Assembly: GCF_014048465.1 (NCBI RefSeq)
Contig: NZ_PDLY01000002.1
Coordinates: 124,001-188,000 of the forward strand
From: Bombella mellum
GTDB lineage: Bacteria > Pseudomonadota > Alphaproteobacteria > Acetobacterales > Acetobacteraceae
DNA: 64,000 bases
Reading direction: 5' to 3'
How positions within the stretch are numbered: the stretch's first letter is position 1; the number at the start of each line of letters is the position of its first letter. Under the pieces are notes generated by a model. That model was given only the letters and a program-made list of their open reading frames with translations. It was not told the origin of the DNA and did not search any database. Shown here one piece after another: positions 18,300 through 27,238 of the stretch. Made by a program: the position numbers and the translations under genes.

Positions 18300-21200
18300 A
18301 TGACACAGCACAAAGCGACCACAACCCGCCTTGATATTGTCGGTTTCAAAAGCTTTGCTGATGAAGTCCATCTGGACATCCTTCCCGGCCTGACCGGAAT
18401 TGTCGGCCCCAATGGCTGCGGCAAATCCAACATAGTGGAAGCCCTGCGCTGGACGATGGGAGAAACCTCTGCCCGTGCCCTCCGTGGCGGAGAAAGCGAT
18501 GATCTCATCTTTGCGGGTACGGGCAGTCGTCCAGCCCGCAATCTGGCCCGTGTCACCCTCCATCTGGGCTCAGCGACAGGGCTGGCTCCAGCCCCTTTCC
18601 AGCAGGCAGATGAGCTTGAGATTTCCCGACAGGCCGAACGTGGTTCAGGCAGTACGTACCGTATCAACAACCGTGTCATGCGGGCACGGGATGTGCAGAC
18701 CATCTTTGCAGACCTTTCCTCTGGAGCCCGCAGTTCCTCCATCATCAGCCAGAACCGTGTCAGTCAGCTTATTGCCGCCAAGCCGGAAGAACGACGCCTC
18801 CTGCTGGAAGAAGCGGCCGGTATCACCGGACTTTACGTCCGTCGCCGTGATGCGGAACTGAAGCTCCGACAGGCTGAAAGCAACCTTGAACGGGCTGAAG
18901 AACACCGTCAGACACTCGACCAGCAGATCAGGACGCTGTCCACACAGTCAGAACAGGCCCAGCGTTACCGGAATGTCTCGAAAGAGATACGTCAGCATGA
19001 ACGTTCCCTGCTAATCCTGCAGCATGCCAGAGCCGAACAGCTTGTCCAGAGCCGTCAGGCAGCCTTGGAAAAAGCCAGGCAGACCCTGGCAAAAAGCGAG
19101 CAGGCTCTTCAGGCAGCACAGGAACAGGTCAAGGCGCAGATCGAAAAACAGCAGCAGCAGGAAAAGGAGCTGGCCACTCTACGTCCGCAGCTTGAGCAGC
19201 AGCGCATCCGCATCAACGTCGCCCAGGCTTCACTCAAGCACAGGCAGCAGGCTGCCGAGGACAATGCCCGCCAACGTACCCAGCTGGACGAGGATATTAC
19301 CCGTCAGGCAGAAGAACTGGCCCAGCTCACGGAACAGCAGGCCAGAACGGCACAGGCCCTGGAACAGCTGACCAGCCAGCAGCAGACACTTGCCAGCACC
19401 TCTCCAGCCCTGACCGAGGCATTGAACGCCCTGAAAAAACAGGAAAACGAGCAGCAGACTGCCTATGAGGCCCTTTCCTCCCAGTATCAGGCGGGCACCC
19501 TCCAGCAGGAACGTCTCCAGAGCCATCAGCAGGCCCTTGCCAAGCAGATAACCGATGACCGGCATGCGCTCACTCGTCTGGAAAGTGAACTGCAAACTCT
19601 TGAACAGGAATGCAAACGAAACACTCCAACCGAACTCTCCCGTCAGCAGGCATCAGACAGTCTGGAACAGGCAGCTTCCTACGAACGTCAGGCAAAGGAA
19701 GCCGACACCCGGTTCCAGGAACAGCGTCTCCTAAGCGAACGGACGCAGCGAGACCTCCAGGAAGCGCAGAACCAGCTCCAGCACTTCCAGCAGCGTGAAA
19801 AAGAACTGACCCAGACCATTTCCAGACATCAGGCCCGCCTGAAAGCCGATCAGGAGCAGATCGGACAGATCAGCGGCAACCTACTCGACAAGGCCAGGGA
19901 GCAACAGCTGCATCAGGCCTGCGAGGACGCACAACAGCAGACCAAACGTGCAGCACAAAATGAAAAGGAACTGGTCCAGAAGCGGGAAAAAGCAGAACAG
20001 CTCTGGCTCAGGGAACAGGCTGATCGGGAAAAACGGCAGCAACGTCGTCTTTTCCTGGAACAGGAGCTGGACCGCCTTGAAGAACGGCTGAAAGAACAGC
20101 AAAGCCGCCATGTCAGAGCACAAACTGCCCTAGAGGAAGCCGGCTCCAGAGCCGTTAAGGAAGCCGAACTACAGAAAGTCCAATCAGACCTCGACACTCT
20201 GCAGGAGCAGGTAAAAACCCGGCATGAACACATCATCCAGACTGAGGAACAGCACGCCTCCCTTCTGAAGCAGGAGCAGGAAACACAGGCCGCCCGACAG
20301 AAGACCGAAAGCGACCTGTTACGCTGCAAAGGGGAACATGAAGGGTTGAAGCGCAGCCTTCAGGGCAGCCTGCTCGCCATTCCCCATCCGGTCATGGAAC
20401 GGCTCAGCATTCCTGATGATCTGACAAATGCCGTTGCCAGTGCCCTGACTGACGGTCTGGAAGCCTCGCTTCCCAAGAAGGGAGAAAAGCTGGCCGACAC
20501 ACCACGTCTATGGTGCACGCTGCCGCCTCTTACAGAGCAGGATACACCCAGAACGGCCCTGTCATCCCTGCCTAGTCTGGCGACACTCATTGAAACACCA
20601 GCCCCTCTGAGAAGGGCGTTTCAGGCCATTTTCCTTCTTGAGAACAACCAAGAAGGTGAAACCCTGCAGACACAACTCCAGCCCGGCCAGTCTCTCGTGT
20701 CAAAAGATGGGGCACTCTGGCGATGGGACGGCTTCATCCGCCAGCCCAACACGCCCACAGCTGAAATGGTCCGCCTCCAGCAGGCACAGAGACTGAAAAA
20801 GACCGAAACGGCTCTACAGACACTTCAGCAGCAGCTGGAAACGCAGACAGAGCTGACAGAGACGGTGCGGCAGCAGCGTGAACAGCTGGAACAGACACTG
20901 GCAGAGCAGCGGCAGAAACATGAAGAAAACCGGGAGGAGCAGGCACGTCTCCGTCATCACCTGGAAGGGCTGAAACAGCGTCATGCCCTGCAGCAGGAAC
21001 AGCTGGCACTCCTTCAGAATGAAGTGGCCACACAGGCTGAACAGCAGGCACACACAAAAGCCCAGCATGACTCAACACGCAAGGAACTGTCCTCTCTTCC
21101 TGAGACGGACAGCAGGGTTGCTGATGCCGCCAAAAACCTGAAGGCCCTGCGGGAACAGGAACAGCTGGCACGCCAGACGCTTGAAACAACCCGAACCCAG

Positions 21201-22847
21201 CTGCAGAAGACCACAGACGAACGGCAGCAGGCTCTCTTCAGAAACCGGTCTCTCATCACACGTCTGGACGAACTGAAACAGACCGTCACCCAGCTGGAGC
21301 ATGACCTGACGGAACTGACCAGCCAGAAACAGACCCTGCTGGACAGACTGTCACGGATCGACATCGCCGCCCTTCAGGCAGACATGGAAAAATCCCGGTC
21401 TGCACTCCAGCAGGCCCGGCACGACAGCGTGAAAGCCGCCCGCAGGGCGGAAGACGTACGCAAGGCAGCCTCCCGGCAGGAAGAGGACCTTCAGGAACAG
21501 ACCCGCCTTCTTACAGGATTGCAGGCACGATATGAAAGCCTGTCCCAGCAGAAACGGACACTTGAAGCCGCACTGAAAGAACGGCTCACAGAAGAAAAAA
21601 CCTGCCTGGAAGATCAGGCCAGTCTGCCAGACATGGCCGCCCTGAAAGAATGGCTCGACCAGACAGCCGCAGCCCTGACCAGTACGAGAGAGACCCTGCA
21701 ACAGAAGCAGGCAGACCATCAGGCTCTGGTACAGGAACTCTCCCTGCTGAAAGAACGTCATGACCATCTACAGGCTGACAGTCTGAAACAGGGAGAACGC
21801 CATACCCAGCTTCAGGCCCTGATCACGGACCTGAAGAAACGCCGTGGCGCCCTACAGCAAACGGCGACGGCCCAGACAGACGGCAACGGTTTTGCCCAGC
21901 ACGAAAAACAGATCCAGAACGACATGAAGGTTCTTGAGAAACTGGAAGCGGAAGAGCAGACCCTTGCCACCAGCCTCTCACAGACAATCGCCACCCTACA
22001 GGAGCAGCAGACACTGCTTGACCATCACAGGGAAAGCGGCAGCCGCTACCGTGAAGAGACCATCCGCCTGAAAGAACGGGCTGAGCAGGCCGAAGAGGCT
22101 CTTGCCCTCCTGCGTCACGATGCTCCTCTGCCAGAAGACGCAGAAGCTCCGGAAACGGTTTCTGCAGACGCTGAACAGTCCCTCCGACAGTCCCTGAAAC
22201 GGGCCATGAAGCGGCGGGAAGAGCTGGGACCGGTCAATCTCTGTGCCGAGGACGAATTCCGTACAGCCCAGCAGGAAGCCGAACGAATCGCCAAAGAGCA
22301 TCAGGACCTGTCCACCGCCATCGCCCGGCTGCGTGGCGGGGTCGGTGCCATCAATCGTGAAGGCCGACAACGCCTCATGGCCGTTTTTGCGGATATCAAC
22401 GAACATTTCCAGAAGCTCTTCACACGCATGTTCAGCGGCGGCAAAGCCCATCTCCAGATGGTCGGCAGCGACGATCCGCTGGAAGCCGGACTGGAAATTT
22501 TCGCCCAGCCACCGGGCAAGAAACTCTCCACCCTGTCCCTTCTCTCCGGCGGAGAACAGGCCCTCACCGCCCTGTCCCTCATCTTTGCCGCCTTCCAGTG
22601 TACCCCGGCTCCCATCTGTGTACTGGATGAAGTGGACGCTCCCCTTGATGATGCCAACGTGGAACGCTTCTGCACCCTGATCCGGGACATGACCAGAGAA
22701 ACGGGCACCCGTTTTCTGGTCATCACCCACCATCAGCTGACCATGGCCCACATGGACCGCCTCTACGGCATCACCATGCAGGAGCGGGGCGTGAGCCGCC
22801 TGCTCTCCGTGAATCTTGATGAAAGCATCCGTATGGTAAATGGTTGA
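18300..22847 (+). CDS. smc: Chromosome segregation protein SMC
   Basis: The condensin ATPase that organises and segregates the chromosome. It has Walker A GPNGCGKS (36-43), a globular hinge at about 690-820 between two long coiled coils very rich in Gln and Glu, ABC signature LSGGEQ (1415-1420) and Walker B VLDEVD (1441-1446). At 1515 residues it is some 300 longer than the roughly 1190-residue bacterial norm. The extra length lies in the coiled-coil arms. The kleisin partners ScpA and ScpB are not in this window. It starts 48 bases after the DsbA-like gene. Confidence 0.96.
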   Translation: MTQHKATTTRLDIVGFKSFADEVHLDILPGLTGIVGPNGCGKSNIVEALRWTMGETSARALRGGESDDLIFAGTGSRPARNLARVTLHLGSATGLAPAPFQQADELEISRQAERGSGSTYRINNRVMRARDVQTIFADLSSGARSSSIISQNRVSQLIAAKPEERRLLLEEAAGITGLYVRRRDAELKLRQAESNLERAEEHRQTLDQQIRTLSTQSEQAQRYRNVSKEIRQHERSLLILQHARAEQLVQSRQAALEKARQTLAKSEQALQAAQEQVKAQIEKQQQQEKELATLRPQLEQQRIRINVAQASLKHRQQAAEDNARQRTQLDEDITRQAEELAQLTEQQARTAQALEQLTSQQQTLASTSPALTEALNALKKQENEQQTAYEALSSQYQAGTLQQERLQSHQQALAKQITDDRHALTRLESELQTLEQECKRNTPTELSRQQASDSLEQAASYERQAKEADTRFQEQRLLSERTQRDLQEAQNQLQHFQQREKELTQTISRHQARLKADQEQIGQISGNLLDKAREQQLHQACEDAQQQTKRAAQNEKELVQKREKAEQLWLREQADREKRQQRRLFLEQELDRLEERLKEQQSRHVRAQTALEEAGSRAVKEAELQKVQSDLDTLQEQVKTRHEHIIQTEEQHASLLKQEQETQAARQKTESDLLRCKGEHEGLKRSLQGSLLAIPHPVMERLSIPDDLTNAVASALTDGLEASLPKKGEKLADTPRLWCTLPPLTEQDTPRTALSSLPSLATLIETPAPLRRAFQAIFLLENNQEGETLQTQLQPGQSLVSKDGALWRWDGFIRQPNTPTAEMVRLQQAQRLKKTETALQTLQQQLETQTELTETVRQQREQLEQTLAEQRQKHEENREEQARLRHHLEGLKQRHALQQEQLALLQNEVATQAEQQAHTKAQHDSTRKELSSLPETDSRVADAAKNLKALREQEQLARQTLETTRTQLQKTTDERQQALFRNRSLITRLDELKQTVTQLEHDLTELTSQKQTLLDRLSRIDIAALQADMEKSRSALQQARHDSVKAARRAEDVRKAASRQEEDLQEQTRLLTGLQARYESLSQQKRTLEAALKERLTEEKTCLEDQASLPDMAALKEWLDQTAAALTSTRETLQQKQADHQALVQELSLLKERHDHLQADSLKQGERHTQLQALITDLKKRRGALQQTATAQTDGNGFAQHEKQIQNDMKVLEKLEAEEQTLATSLSQTIATLQEQQTLLDHHRESGSRYREETIRLKERAEQAEEALALLRHDAPLPEDAEAPETVSADAEQSLRQSLKRAMKRREELGPVNLCAEDEFRTAQQEAERIAKEHQDLSTAIARLRGGVGAINREGRQRLMAVFADINEHFQKLFTRMFSGGKAHLQMVGSDDPLEAGLEIFAQPPGKKLSTLSLLSGGEQALTALSLIFAAFQCTPAPICVLDEVDAPLDDANVERFCTLIRDMTRETGTRFLVITHHQLTMAHMDRLYGITMQERGVSRLLSVNLDESIRMVNG

Positions 22848-22913
22848 CCTTCTGCCATTATCATCAGACAATTAGTGCCCTTTAAGGCAACTGGAGGCTG
22901 AGTTTCCAAAACC

Positions 22914-23651
22914 GTGAGCGATCGACCTATCTTTTCAGAACCACGGCTTGATGAATCGGTTTTGTCCCATATTCGCAAGCATGGTCTTCGCATTGTGGGA
23001 GACGTGCACGGTGATCTCAATGCCTTCCGTCACGCCATCGCCACGAAGCGTTTCGTCGTCCAGCTTGGCGACCTGGTCGATCATGGACCTGACAGTGCCG
23101 GCGTACTGGAAACCATGCTGGACCTGCTGGAAACCCGCCGTGGCATGTTCGTTCTTGGCAACCATGACCGCAAGCTGGGACGTGCGCTGGAGGGCCGACG
23201 CCTCCGCCGGGACCTCCCCCTGGAAACCACCCTCAGGCAGATACAGGCCTCCACGGCCGAAGACCTCGCCCGCCGTTCCTACGAGGCCATAGCCCAGGCT
23301 CCCGCCTGGCAGCGGCTCGGCAACCTGCTCTTCGTCCATGGAGGGTTCCATACGGCCATGCTGGCCGGGCCACCACCTCCCACAGGTCTGGCAGACATGT
23401 CTGCTCCCCTGTCACGTGCCCTTTTCGGGGAGACCACCAGCCGCCTTCAGCCCGACGGCTATCCGGAACGACGGCTGAGCTGGATCAACCGTATTCCGGA
23501 AGGGATCACCGTCTATGTGGGGCATGACAGACGCTCCCTAGATGGCCGCCCCCTCCACCGCACGGGACGGCTGGGAGGCAAGGCCATCTTCATGGACCTT
23601 GGTGCCGGAAAAGGCGGCCATCTTGCATGGATAGACCTCAATGACTTCTGA
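22914..23651 (+). CDS. Calcineurin-like metallophosphoesterase (PPP-type)
   Basis: A 245-residue phosphoesterase with the full set of metal-binding motifs: GDVHG (29-33), GDLVDHG (52-58), GNHD (82-85) and VHGG near 145. This resembles bacterial serine/threonine phosphatases and ApaH-like enzymes. The substrate cannot be told from sequence. Start is a GTG. The nearest GGAGG is about 16 bases upstream, which is far. Its end overlaps the chorismate mutase start by 11 bases, so the two are probably co-translated. Confidence 0.88.
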   Translation: MSDRPIFSEPRLDESVLSHIRKHGLRIVGDVHGDLNAFRHAIATKRFVVQLGDLVDHGPDSAGVLETMLDLLETRRGMFVLGNHDRKLGRALEGRRLRRDLPLETTLRQIQASTAEDLARRSYEAIAQAPAWQRLGNLLFVHGGFHTAMLAGPPPPTGLADMSAPLSRALFGETTSRLQPDGYPERRLSWINRIPEGITVYVGHDRRSLDGRPLHRTGRLGGKAIFMDLGAGKGGHLAWIDLNDF

Positions 23652-23979
23652 ACAGCACAATACCCGTCCAGACCCTTCACTGGAGCTGGCTGCGCTCCGT
23701 CAGCGTATCGACAATATTGACGCAGCCCTGATCTATATGCTGGCCGAACGTTTCCGCTGCACGGCAGACGTGGGAAAACTGAAAGCCACCTGCCAGCTTC
23801 CCGCCTGTGACCCGGCACGGGAAGAAGAACAGCTGACCCGCCTGCATGCCCTGGCTCAGGATTCCGGACTGGATGTCCTCTTCACCAAAAAGTTTTTTGC
23901 TTTTCTGGTCAGTGAGGTCATTGCCAACCATAAGGCCATTGCCGCAGAACACGGCCCTGAATCCAATATCACGCCCTGA
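23641..23979 (+). CDS. Monofunctional chorismate mutase (AroQ class)
   Basis: Converts chorismate to prephenate for phenylalanine and tyrosine synthesis. A short all-helical 112-residue protein with the AroQ pattern: LRQRIDNIDAALIYMLAERF at about 19-38, then VGKLKA, EEEQLTRL and FFAFLVSEVI. The fold needs a dimer. No prephenate dehydratase or dehydrogenase is fused. It overlaps the preceding phosphoesterase by 11 bases. Confidence 0.93.
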   Translation: MTSEQHNTRPDPSLELAALRQRIDNIDAALIYMLAERFRCTADVGKLKATCQLPACDPAREEEQLTRLHALAQDSGLDVLFTKKFFAFLVSEVIANHKAIAAEHGPESNITP

Positions 23980-23989
23980 CAGGACAGCA

Positions 23990-24028
23990 GTTTAATCTGT
24001 TCTACCTATTAAACATATAGATTAATCT
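23990..24028 (+). promoter_or_regulatory. AT-rich palindromes upstream of sldB1
   Basis: An inverted repeat GTTTAAT (23990-23996) / ATTAAAC (24008-24014) lies next to a perfect palindrome AGATTAATCT (24019-24028), about 80 bases before the sldB1 start in an AT-rich gap. They look like binding sites for a transcription factor, but none is identified. The second sldBA copy lacks them. Confidence 0.35.
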
Positions 24029-24062
24029 TATCTATTTATTTTTCCCTCCTCCAGAACTGGCT

Positions 24063-24107
24063 CCATAGTTACTACATGGTTTCTGCTAGACTGGAGATAG
24101 CATTGTG
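24063..24107 (+). promoter_or_regulatory. Leader and ribosome site of sldB1, duplicated before sldB2
   Basis: This 45-base segment ending in the GTG start of sldB1 carries GGAG 9 bases before the start codon. It matches 35 of 45 bases with 26816-26860 before sldB2 without gaps. The duplication therefore included the translation leader. Confidence 0.7.
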
Positions 24108-24485
24108 TCGTCGTTATCATCTTCCAGACCAACATTAGGACCTGCAAGTCTGGCCATTCGTGCCCTCGCCCTGCTGATTCTACTGTTCGGCCTCTATTTC
24201 GTCATTTTCGGATCATGGCTCATCCTGCTTGGCGGGTCTTGGTATTACACCCCATGCGGCATCCTGCTCTGCATCTCCGGTGTCTATCTCTTCCGCCTGA
24301 GCCCTGTGGGAGCATGGAGCTACCTCCTCGCCTGGGCACTGACCATTCCGTGGACCATCTACGAAGTCGGCTTCCACTTCTGGGGATGGCTCCCCCGCCT
24401 TTTCGGCCCCACGCTGATCGCCATCGCCGTCGCAACGTGCCTGCCTTACCTTCTCCGTAACCAGAAGGACAACATCCATGCGTAA
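24105..24485 (+). CDS. sldB: PQQ-dependent polyol dehydrogenase small membrane subunit SldB, copy 1
   Basis: A 126-residue hydrophobic protein with four to five membrane helices (from about 17-42, then 46-62, 70-88 and 92-118). In Gluconobacter SldB is needed to activate and anchor the SldA quinoprotein at the periplasmic face of the inner membrane. The GTG start follows CTGGAGATAG. Its stop overlaps the sldA start by 8 bases (24478-24485). It is about 90 percent identical by eye to the second copy, with differences mainly at both termini. The symbol rests on gene pairing, size and resemblance to known SldBA. Confidence 0.85.
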   Translation: MSSLSSSRPTLGPASLAIRALALLILLFGLYFVIFGSWLILLGGSWYYTPCGILLCISGVYLFRLSPVGAWSYLLAWALTIPWTIYEVGFHFWGWLPRLFGPTLIAIAVATCLPYLLRNQKDNIHA

Positions 24486-26688
24486 TCAGGCCTATATTCT
24501 CGGTCTCCTGCTTGGCGGAACCATTCTGGGAGCCTCCCTGCCAGCCCGTCCAGTTCTGGCTCAGGTCCCTCCATCGCAGGGCACACCCGGATCGGATGAT
24601 GATGATACGCCCGTATCAAAACAGGCCGAGTCCAGAATCTTTCATGATCCGGCCCCCGGCACACCTCAGCCTGCTGGCGTCAATGCCGCCAACCTGCCTG
24701 ACATTGACGAACTACCAATCGACCAGCTGCCTCAGGCCGTCCCACAGGAAAGTGCCAACCCCAAACCGGATGACTGGCCGGCCTATGGGCGTGACGACCA
24801 GGCAACACGCTACTCCCCCCTGACCCAGATCACACCGAAGAACGTGAGCCAGCTCCAGCAGGTCTTCGTCTATCATACGGGCAGCCTTCCTCCGAAAGGG
24901 AAACCCAACAAATGGGCAGCGGAAACAACCCCCATCAAGGTTGGTGACTCCCTGTATCTCTGCTCCGCTACCAACGACATGATGCGCGTTGATGCCGCCA
25001 CCGGGCAGGAGAAATGGCATTTCCATGCTCATGAAAGTTATGACGCCATCCCCTACACGGCCGCCTGCAAGGCCGTCACATACTACACCTCATCCACCGC
25101 AGCAGAGGGGCAGCCCTGCCATAACCGCATCATCGAAGCGACGCTGGACAACCGTCTGATCGCCGTCGATGCCGAGGACGGCAAACTCTGTGAGGCATTC
25201 GGCCATGGTGGGCAGGTGAACCTCATGCAGGGCATGGGATGGTCAGTCCCCGGTTTCGTCGCCATGACAACAGCCCCTCCAATCATCAATGGTGTGGTGG
25301 TTGTCAATCATGAGGTGCTGGACGGCCAACGCCGCTGGGCCCCGTCTGGAGTGATCCGTGGCTATGATGCCGAAAGCGGAAAGTTCCTCTGGGCCTGGGA
25401 TGTCAATAATCCGGACAATCATCATCAGCCGGACAAGGATCATTATTACAGCCGAGGAACACCCAATTCATGGGCAGCCATGACAGGCGACAATGCTCTC
25501 GGCCTCGTCTATGTCCCTACAGGCAACTCGGCCGCCGATTATTACAGTGCCCTGCGCAGTGAAGCGGAAAACAGAGTCTCATCCTCCGTCGTTGCCCTTG
25601 ACGTCCGTACAGGTGAACCCCGCTGGGTCTTCCAAACCGTCCACAAGGATGTCTGGGACTATGACATCGGCTCTCAGGCCACCCTGTTCGACTATCATGC
25701 CGATGACGGAAGCGTCATTCCTGCCCTCATCATGCCAACAAAGCGGGGACAGACCTTCATTCTGGATCGCCGGACCGGCAAGCCCCTGCCTGACTTCCCC
25801 GTCGTCGAAAAACCGGCCCCCAACCCGGGCTTTGTCAAGGATGACCCACGGGCACCGACACAGCCCTGGTCCACGGGTGTGCCCCGCCTTGGCATACCGA
25901 AAATGACGGAAGCCAACACATGGGGCATCTCTCCGCTGGACCAGCTGGCCTGCCGCATCAAGTTCCGCAGAGCACATTATGTCGGCGAGTTCACACCGCC
26001 CACCATCAAACAGCCTTGGCTTGAATATCCCGGCTATAATGGTGGTAGTGACTGGGGCAGCATCTCCTACAACCCCCAGACGGGCATCATGCTGGCCAAC
26101 TGGAGCATACTCCCCATGTATGACCAGCTCGTGAGCCGCAAGAAGGCTGACAAAATGGGGCTGATCCCCATTGACTCACCGCAGTACAATCCCGGTGCGG
26201 GCGGCGCAGAAGGCAATGGTGCCCAGGCCCAGACACCTTATGGGATTGTCGTCACGCCATACTGGAACAGCTTCACCCAGATCATGTGCAATGAACCTCC
26301 CTACGGGATGATCACCGCCATCGACCTGAAAGCCCACAAGATACTGTGGCAGAAGCCCCTGGGAACGGCCCGGTCCAACGGACCATGGGGCATCGCCACA
26401 GGACTTCCGCTGAACATCGGTACGCCCAACAATGGCGGATCGGTCATGACGGCCGGCGGCCTTGCCTTCATCGGGGCCTCCACCGACAACTTGCTCCACG
26501 CCATCGACCTCAAGACCGGCAAAACGCTCTGGACCGGTGCCCTGCCCGGCGGTGGACAGGCCAATGCCATGACCTATGCCGTCAATGGTCGCCAGTATGT
26601 CGCCATCATGGCAGGAGGGCATCACTTCATGCGTAGCCCGGTCTCTGATGCTCTGGTTGTCTACGCCCTGCCAGAAAAGGAGAAATGA
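24478..26688 (+). CDS. sldA: PQQ-dependent polyol (glycerol/sorbitol) dehydrogenase large subunit SldA, copy 1
   Basis: A periplasmic quinoprotein that oxidises polyols (D-sorbitol, glycerol, D-arabitol and similar) to ketoses and passes electrons to ubiquinone. The 736-residue protein has a signal peptide cut near VLA (residue 28-29) and an eight-bladed propeller with PQQ-enzyme repeats. The VWDYDIGSQ motif (about 391-399) carries the likely catalytic Asp. The GVNAANLPDI and HEVLDGQRRWAPSGVIRGYD blocks match SldA rather than membrane glucose dehydrogenase. The region 559-606 keeps a glycine-rich loop (NPGAGGAEGNGAQ) that I recall from Gluconobacter SldA. Translationally coupled to sldB. Confidence 0.9.
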   Translation: MRNQAYILGLLLGGTILGASLPARPVLAQVPPSQGTPGSDDDDTPVSKQAESRIFHDPAPGTPQPAGVNAANLPDIDELPIDQLPQAVPQESANPKPDDWPAYGRDDQATRYSPLTQITPKNVSQLQQVFVYHTGSLPPKGKPNKWAAETTPIKVGDSLYLCSATNDMMRVDAATGQEKWHFHAHESYDAIPYTAACKAVTYYTSSTAAEGQPCHNRIIEATLDNRLIAVDAEDGKLCEAFGHGGQVNLMQGMGWSVPGFVAMTTAPPIINGVVVVNHEVLDGQRRWAPSGVIRGYDAESGKFLWAWDVNNPDNHHQPDKDHYYSRGTPNSWAAMTGDNALGLVYVPTGNSAADYYSALRSEAENRVSSSVVALDVRTGEPRWVFQTVHKDVWDYDIGSQATLFDYHADDGSVIPALIMPTKRGQTFILDRRTGKPLPDFPVVEKPAPNPGFVKDDPRAPTQPWSTGVPRLGIPKMTEANTWGISPLDQLACRIKFRRAHYVGEFTPPTIKQPWLEYPGYNGGSDWGSISYNPQTGIMLANWSILPMYDQLVSRKKADKMGLIPIDSPQYNPGAGGAEGNGAQAQTPYGIVVTPYWNSFTQIMCNEPPYGMITAIDLKAHKILWQKPLGTARSNGPWGIATGLPLNIGTPNNGGSVMTAGGLAFIGASTDNLLHAIDLKTGKTLWTGALPGGGQANAMTYAVNGRQYVAIMAGGHHFMRSPVSDALVVYALPEKEK

Positions 26689-26699
26689 CGTATTAACAT

Positions 26700-26733
26700 T
26701 TCCGGCCACATCATCAATAAAATGTGGCCGGAA
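26700..26733 (+). terminator. Strong hairpin after sldA copy 1
   Basis: A perfect 12-bp stem (TTCCGGCCACAT 26700-26711, ATGTGGCCGGAA 26722-26733) with a 10-base loop lies 11 bases after the stop. No T-run follows, so it may stabilise mRNA or only partly terminate, leaving open read-through into copy 2. Confidence 0.55.
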
Positions 26734-26815
26734 TACTATGATGGTTAACCTGTCAGACCTATGGAAAGTGGATATTAACCTCATCTATCAATTTCCGTGC
26801 CTTTCTTCATTACCC

Positions 26816-26860
26816 TCATAGTTACATCATGTTTTCTGATAAACTGGAGACAGAACCGTG
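26816..26860 (+). promoter_or_regulatory. Leader and ribosome site of sldB2 (paralogue of the sldB1 leader)
   Basis: Ungapped match of 35/45 bases to 24063-24107, with the same CTGGAGA ribosome site placed before a GTG start. Sequence further upstream is not clearly similar, so transcriptional control of the two copies may differ. Confidence 0.65.
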
Positions 26861-27238
26861 TCCTTTCTTTCTTATCCCGGGTCCAGGCCCAAGCCTGCCG
26901 ACCTGGCCATCTGGGCTCTCGCTGCGCTGATCCTGCTGTTCGGCCTCTATTTCGTCATTTTCGGGTCATGGCTCATCCTGCTGGGCGGGTCTTGGTATTA
27001 CACCCCATGCGGCATCCTGCTCTGCATCTCCGGTGTCTATCTCTTCCGCCAGAACCCGGTGGGAGCATGGAGTTACCTCCTCGCCTGGGCACTGACCATT
27101 CCGTGGACCATCTACGAGGTCGGCTTTCATTTCTGGGGATGGCTCCCCCGCCTTTTCGGTCCCACGCTGATCGCCATTGTCGTCGCAGCCTTCCTCCCCC
27201 GTCTCCTTCATAACCAGAAAGCACATTTCGATGCGTAA
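26858..27238 (+). CDS. sldB: PQQ-dependent polyol dehydrogenase small membrane subunit SldB, copy 2
   Basis: A 126-residue paralogue of the protein at 24105-24485 with the same helices and almost identical core. Changes cluster in the first 20 residues and the tail. It has a GTG start with CTGGAG upstream, and the same 8-base ATGCGTAA overlap with its sldA. The high similarity shows a tandem duplication of the whole sldBA unit. Whether each SldB serves only its own SldA is unknown. Confidence 0.85.
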   Translation: MSFLSYPGSRPKPADLAIWALAALILLFGLYFVIFGSWLILLGGSWYYTPCGILLCISGVYLFRQNPVGAWSYLLAWALTIPWTIYEVGFHFWGWLPRLFGPTLIAIVVAAFLPRLLHNQKAHFDA

